Shown here piece after piece: positions 5,533 to 6,472 of a stretch of DNA of 6,472 nucleotides. The first letter of the stretch is position 1. Each line of letters begins with the position of its first letter. Made by a program: the position numbers and the translations under genes. The notes beneath the pieces are model-generated. The model was not told the origin of the DNA. It did no database searches and saw only the letters and a list, made by a program, of their open reading frames with translations. This stretch comes from a bacterium (GTDB lineage Bacteria > UBA9089 > CG2-30-40-21 > SBAY01). The stretch is taken from NCBI GenBank assembly GCA_040757115.1, contig JBFLYA010000213.1, positions 1 through 6,472 of the forward strand, read 5' to 3'.

Positions 5533-5880
5533 TTACATCTTCTTTTCCCACTTCAGAATCTCTCTTAGAACTCTGACGAGTAAATCAATATGTTGTGGAT
5601 TTATTCTTTCTATTAGTCCTATAATCTCAAAGGTAGAAGATTCTTCTTTACTTACAACTTCTTGGGCAGAAGGAAGAGATAAAAGATCTGTTATCGTCAT
5701 TCCTAAAACAGAAGCAATTTTGTTAAGAACTGTAATGGTAGGATTTACTTCTCCTCTTTCTATTCTCCCAATATATGTTGGATGTAAACCAGCTCTTTCT
5801 GCCAATCTTTCTTGAGATAACCTCATTTCATTCCTTAATCTTTGTATTCTACTTCCTATCTTGATTAACAATTCATTCAT
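5533..5880 (-). CDS. XRE (Cro/C1-type HTH) family transcriptional regulator
   Basis: A 115-aa cytoplasmic DNA-binding protein. Residues 7-67 form a complete HTH_3 domain: IGSRIQRLRNEMRLSQERLAERAG (helices 1-2), recognition helix HPTYIGRIERGEV (33-45), then NPTITVLNKIASVLGM and ITDLL. The rest (about 83-112, FEIIGLIERINPQHIDLLVRVLREI) looks like an amphipathic dimerisation helix; there is no peptidase or sensor domain. Start at 5880 is preferred because the HTH begins just after it and GGAGGG lies upstream. It stands alone between repeat elements and converges with the intron-like RNA at 5500. Small XRE proteins of this shape often regulate themselves or a mobile or toxin partner, but no partner gene is in the window and no operator palindrome was identified. 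Confidence 0.9.
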   Translation of the reverse strand: MNELLIKIGSRIQRLRNEMRLSQERLAERAGLHPTYIGRIERGEVNPTITVLNKIASVLGMTITDLLSLPSAQEVVSKEESSTFEIIGLIERINPQHIDLLVRVLREILKWEKKM

Positions 5881-5892
5881 TATAATCTATAG

Positions 5893-5898
5893 CCCTCC
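5893..5898 (-). promoter_or_regulatory. Ribosome-binding site of the XRE gene
   Basis: GGAGGG on the minus strand ends 12 nt before the ATG at 5880. This is longer than the usual 5-9 nt spacing but is the only strong purine motif near the start; a good -35/-10 pair was not found further upstream. Confidence 0.6.
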
Positions 5899-6119
5899 AT
5901 TCTTATTTTACTGTGAATATTAAAATGGATTTTTAACTTATTTTTTACGGATAACAACAATTTCCAAATGAAGATAGATCAATTAAGAATTGGCAGTTGA
6001 CAGAGACAAGATATTATGATATTTTACAAAATAAATAGAAGAAGTGAGATTTGATATGCCCAAAGAAAATAGAGCATGAGGGGATGTCTACTTCGGGTAA
6101 ATGGAATATTTGTTCATCT
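5899..6119. other. Gene-free AT-rich stretch
   Basis: No gene is supported. TTGACA (5997) and TATGAT (6015) occur but only 12 nt apart, too close for a promoter. The ATG at 6056 opens only seven codons (MPKENRA) before a stop. Confidence 0.5.
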
Positions 6120-6347
6120 TATAGCGGTTATTAACTGGAAGTTTACATAGGATAATACCCATAAATAAGGCATGAGAATAATCGTTCCGTTAGGAACATA
6201 ATATCGGTAGGAATAGATAGACAAATCAATCAGTTCCGTAGGAACGATATATTGGTAGAAAATTTATGGAAAGCCATTTACCGATATATTGTCCCTATGG
6301 GACATTATTTGTATTTCTAAGTAAAGTTTTGAATAATAACTGCTATA
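6120..6347. mobile_element. TATAGC-ended MITE-like element, copy 2, carrying REP-like hairpins
   Basis: The left end (6120-6150) reads TATAGCGGTTATTAACTGG and later TTTACATAG; the right end (6323-6347) finishes GAATAATAACTGCTATA. The ends are imperfect inverted repeats of each other and match copy 1 at 3789-3968, but the 228-bp body is different: it holds three short palindromes in place of the GAATGTAG repeats. TA on each side would fit an IS630/mariner-type target duplication. No transposase. Confidence 0.65.
6184..6303. repeat. Three REP-like palindromes with a conserved ATATCGGTAG tail
   Basis: Units are GTTCCGTTAGGAAC (6184-6197) with ATAATATCGGTAG, GTTCCGTAGGAAC (6233-6245) with GATATATTGGTAG, and an inverted TACCGATATATT (6279-6290) with GTCCCTATGGGAC (6291-6303). 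The second and third face each other like a bacterial interspersed mosaic element. The third stem carries G-C pairs where the others have T-A pairs (GTCCC/GGGAC against GTTCC/GGAAC), so base pairing is conserved while sequence changes. Confidence 0.75.
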
Positions 6348-6452
6348 ATTTTACATTTTGATGTTTGATTTTTAATTTATTTTATGGTATTCCAGAAAAG
6401 TGGAAGTTAATTTTGCAAAAACCATAAGCCTCGCACTACAAATCTTTTTATT

Positions 6453-6472
6453 ATTCGTGTTCATTCGTGGTT
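6453..6472 (-). repeat. CACGAAT short repeat at the window edge
   Basis: On the minus strand this reads AACCACGAATGAACACGAAT, two CACGAAT units 10 nt apart. It resembles the CACGAAGAGCACGAAGGG block at 3709-3727 and may be the beginning of a similar dispersed repeat cut by the window end. Confidence 0.45.

Noticed and set aside
5997-6020. TTGACA / TATGAT promoter
   Set aside because: The spacer is 12 nt instead of about 17, and no gene follows.
6056-6079. Start of a possible REP-associated transposase (MPKENRA)
   Set aside because: It stops after seven codons, and no continuation in another frame resembles a transposase.

Overview
The window is about 6.5 kb of AT-rich bacterial DNA. It has four convincing genes in its first 3.65 kb and near 5.5-5.9 kb, and a large share of non-coding, repeat-laden DNA. 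Low GC, a DUF342/FapA-type protein, and many small dispersed elements with no transposase suggest an uncultivated candidate-phylum bacterium (Omnitrophota/Desantisbacteria-like). That placement is a guess from style; no marker gene fixes it.

Left part (1-3651): rpe (ribulose-phosphate 3-epimerase) is on the minus strand. Divergent from it are a DUF342/FapA-family gene and then a DeoR-type regulator on the plus strand. Two textbook sigma70-type promoters sit in the divergent gap: TTGACA-17-TATGAT for rpe, so close to its ATG that the mRNA would be nearly leaderless, and TTGACA-17-TATAAT for the FapA gene. Four copies of AAAACGAAA, in two pairs each with 12-nt spacing, bracket the FapA promoter. 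The DeoR-type protein is unusual: 372 aa, with a DeoR winged helix, a DeoR sugar-phosphate sensor lacking its usual ligand residues, and a C-terminal segment resembling the ParB N-terminal (CTP-binding/Srx-like) fold.

Right part (3652-6472) is an archive of small mobile elements. The clearest is a 229-bp MITE-like element (4368-4596) with GTAA[C/G]CGTTCAGG terminal inverted repeats and a perfect 8-bp target duplication AAAAATGG, as expected of IS66-type mobilisation. Taking it out joins two short open frames into one of about 135 codons. An inverted, about 97% identical partial copy occupies 1-127, where it supplies the last nine codons and the stop of rpe. A second family, with TATAGC...GCTATA ends and apparent TA duplications, has two copies (3789-3968 and 6120-6347) with related ends but different interiors, one of them carrying three REP-like hairpins. 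A candidate 3' end of a decayed group II intron lies at 5340-5500, next to a minus-strand XRE-family regulator (5533-5880).

The genes do not form an obvious pathway. Rpe is housekeeping pentose-phosphate metabolism, the FapA-like protein is of uncertain role, and the two regulators have no visible targets apart from possible local autoregulation. No RNA gene (tRNA/rRNA), CRISPR array or convincing Rho-independent terminator was seen.
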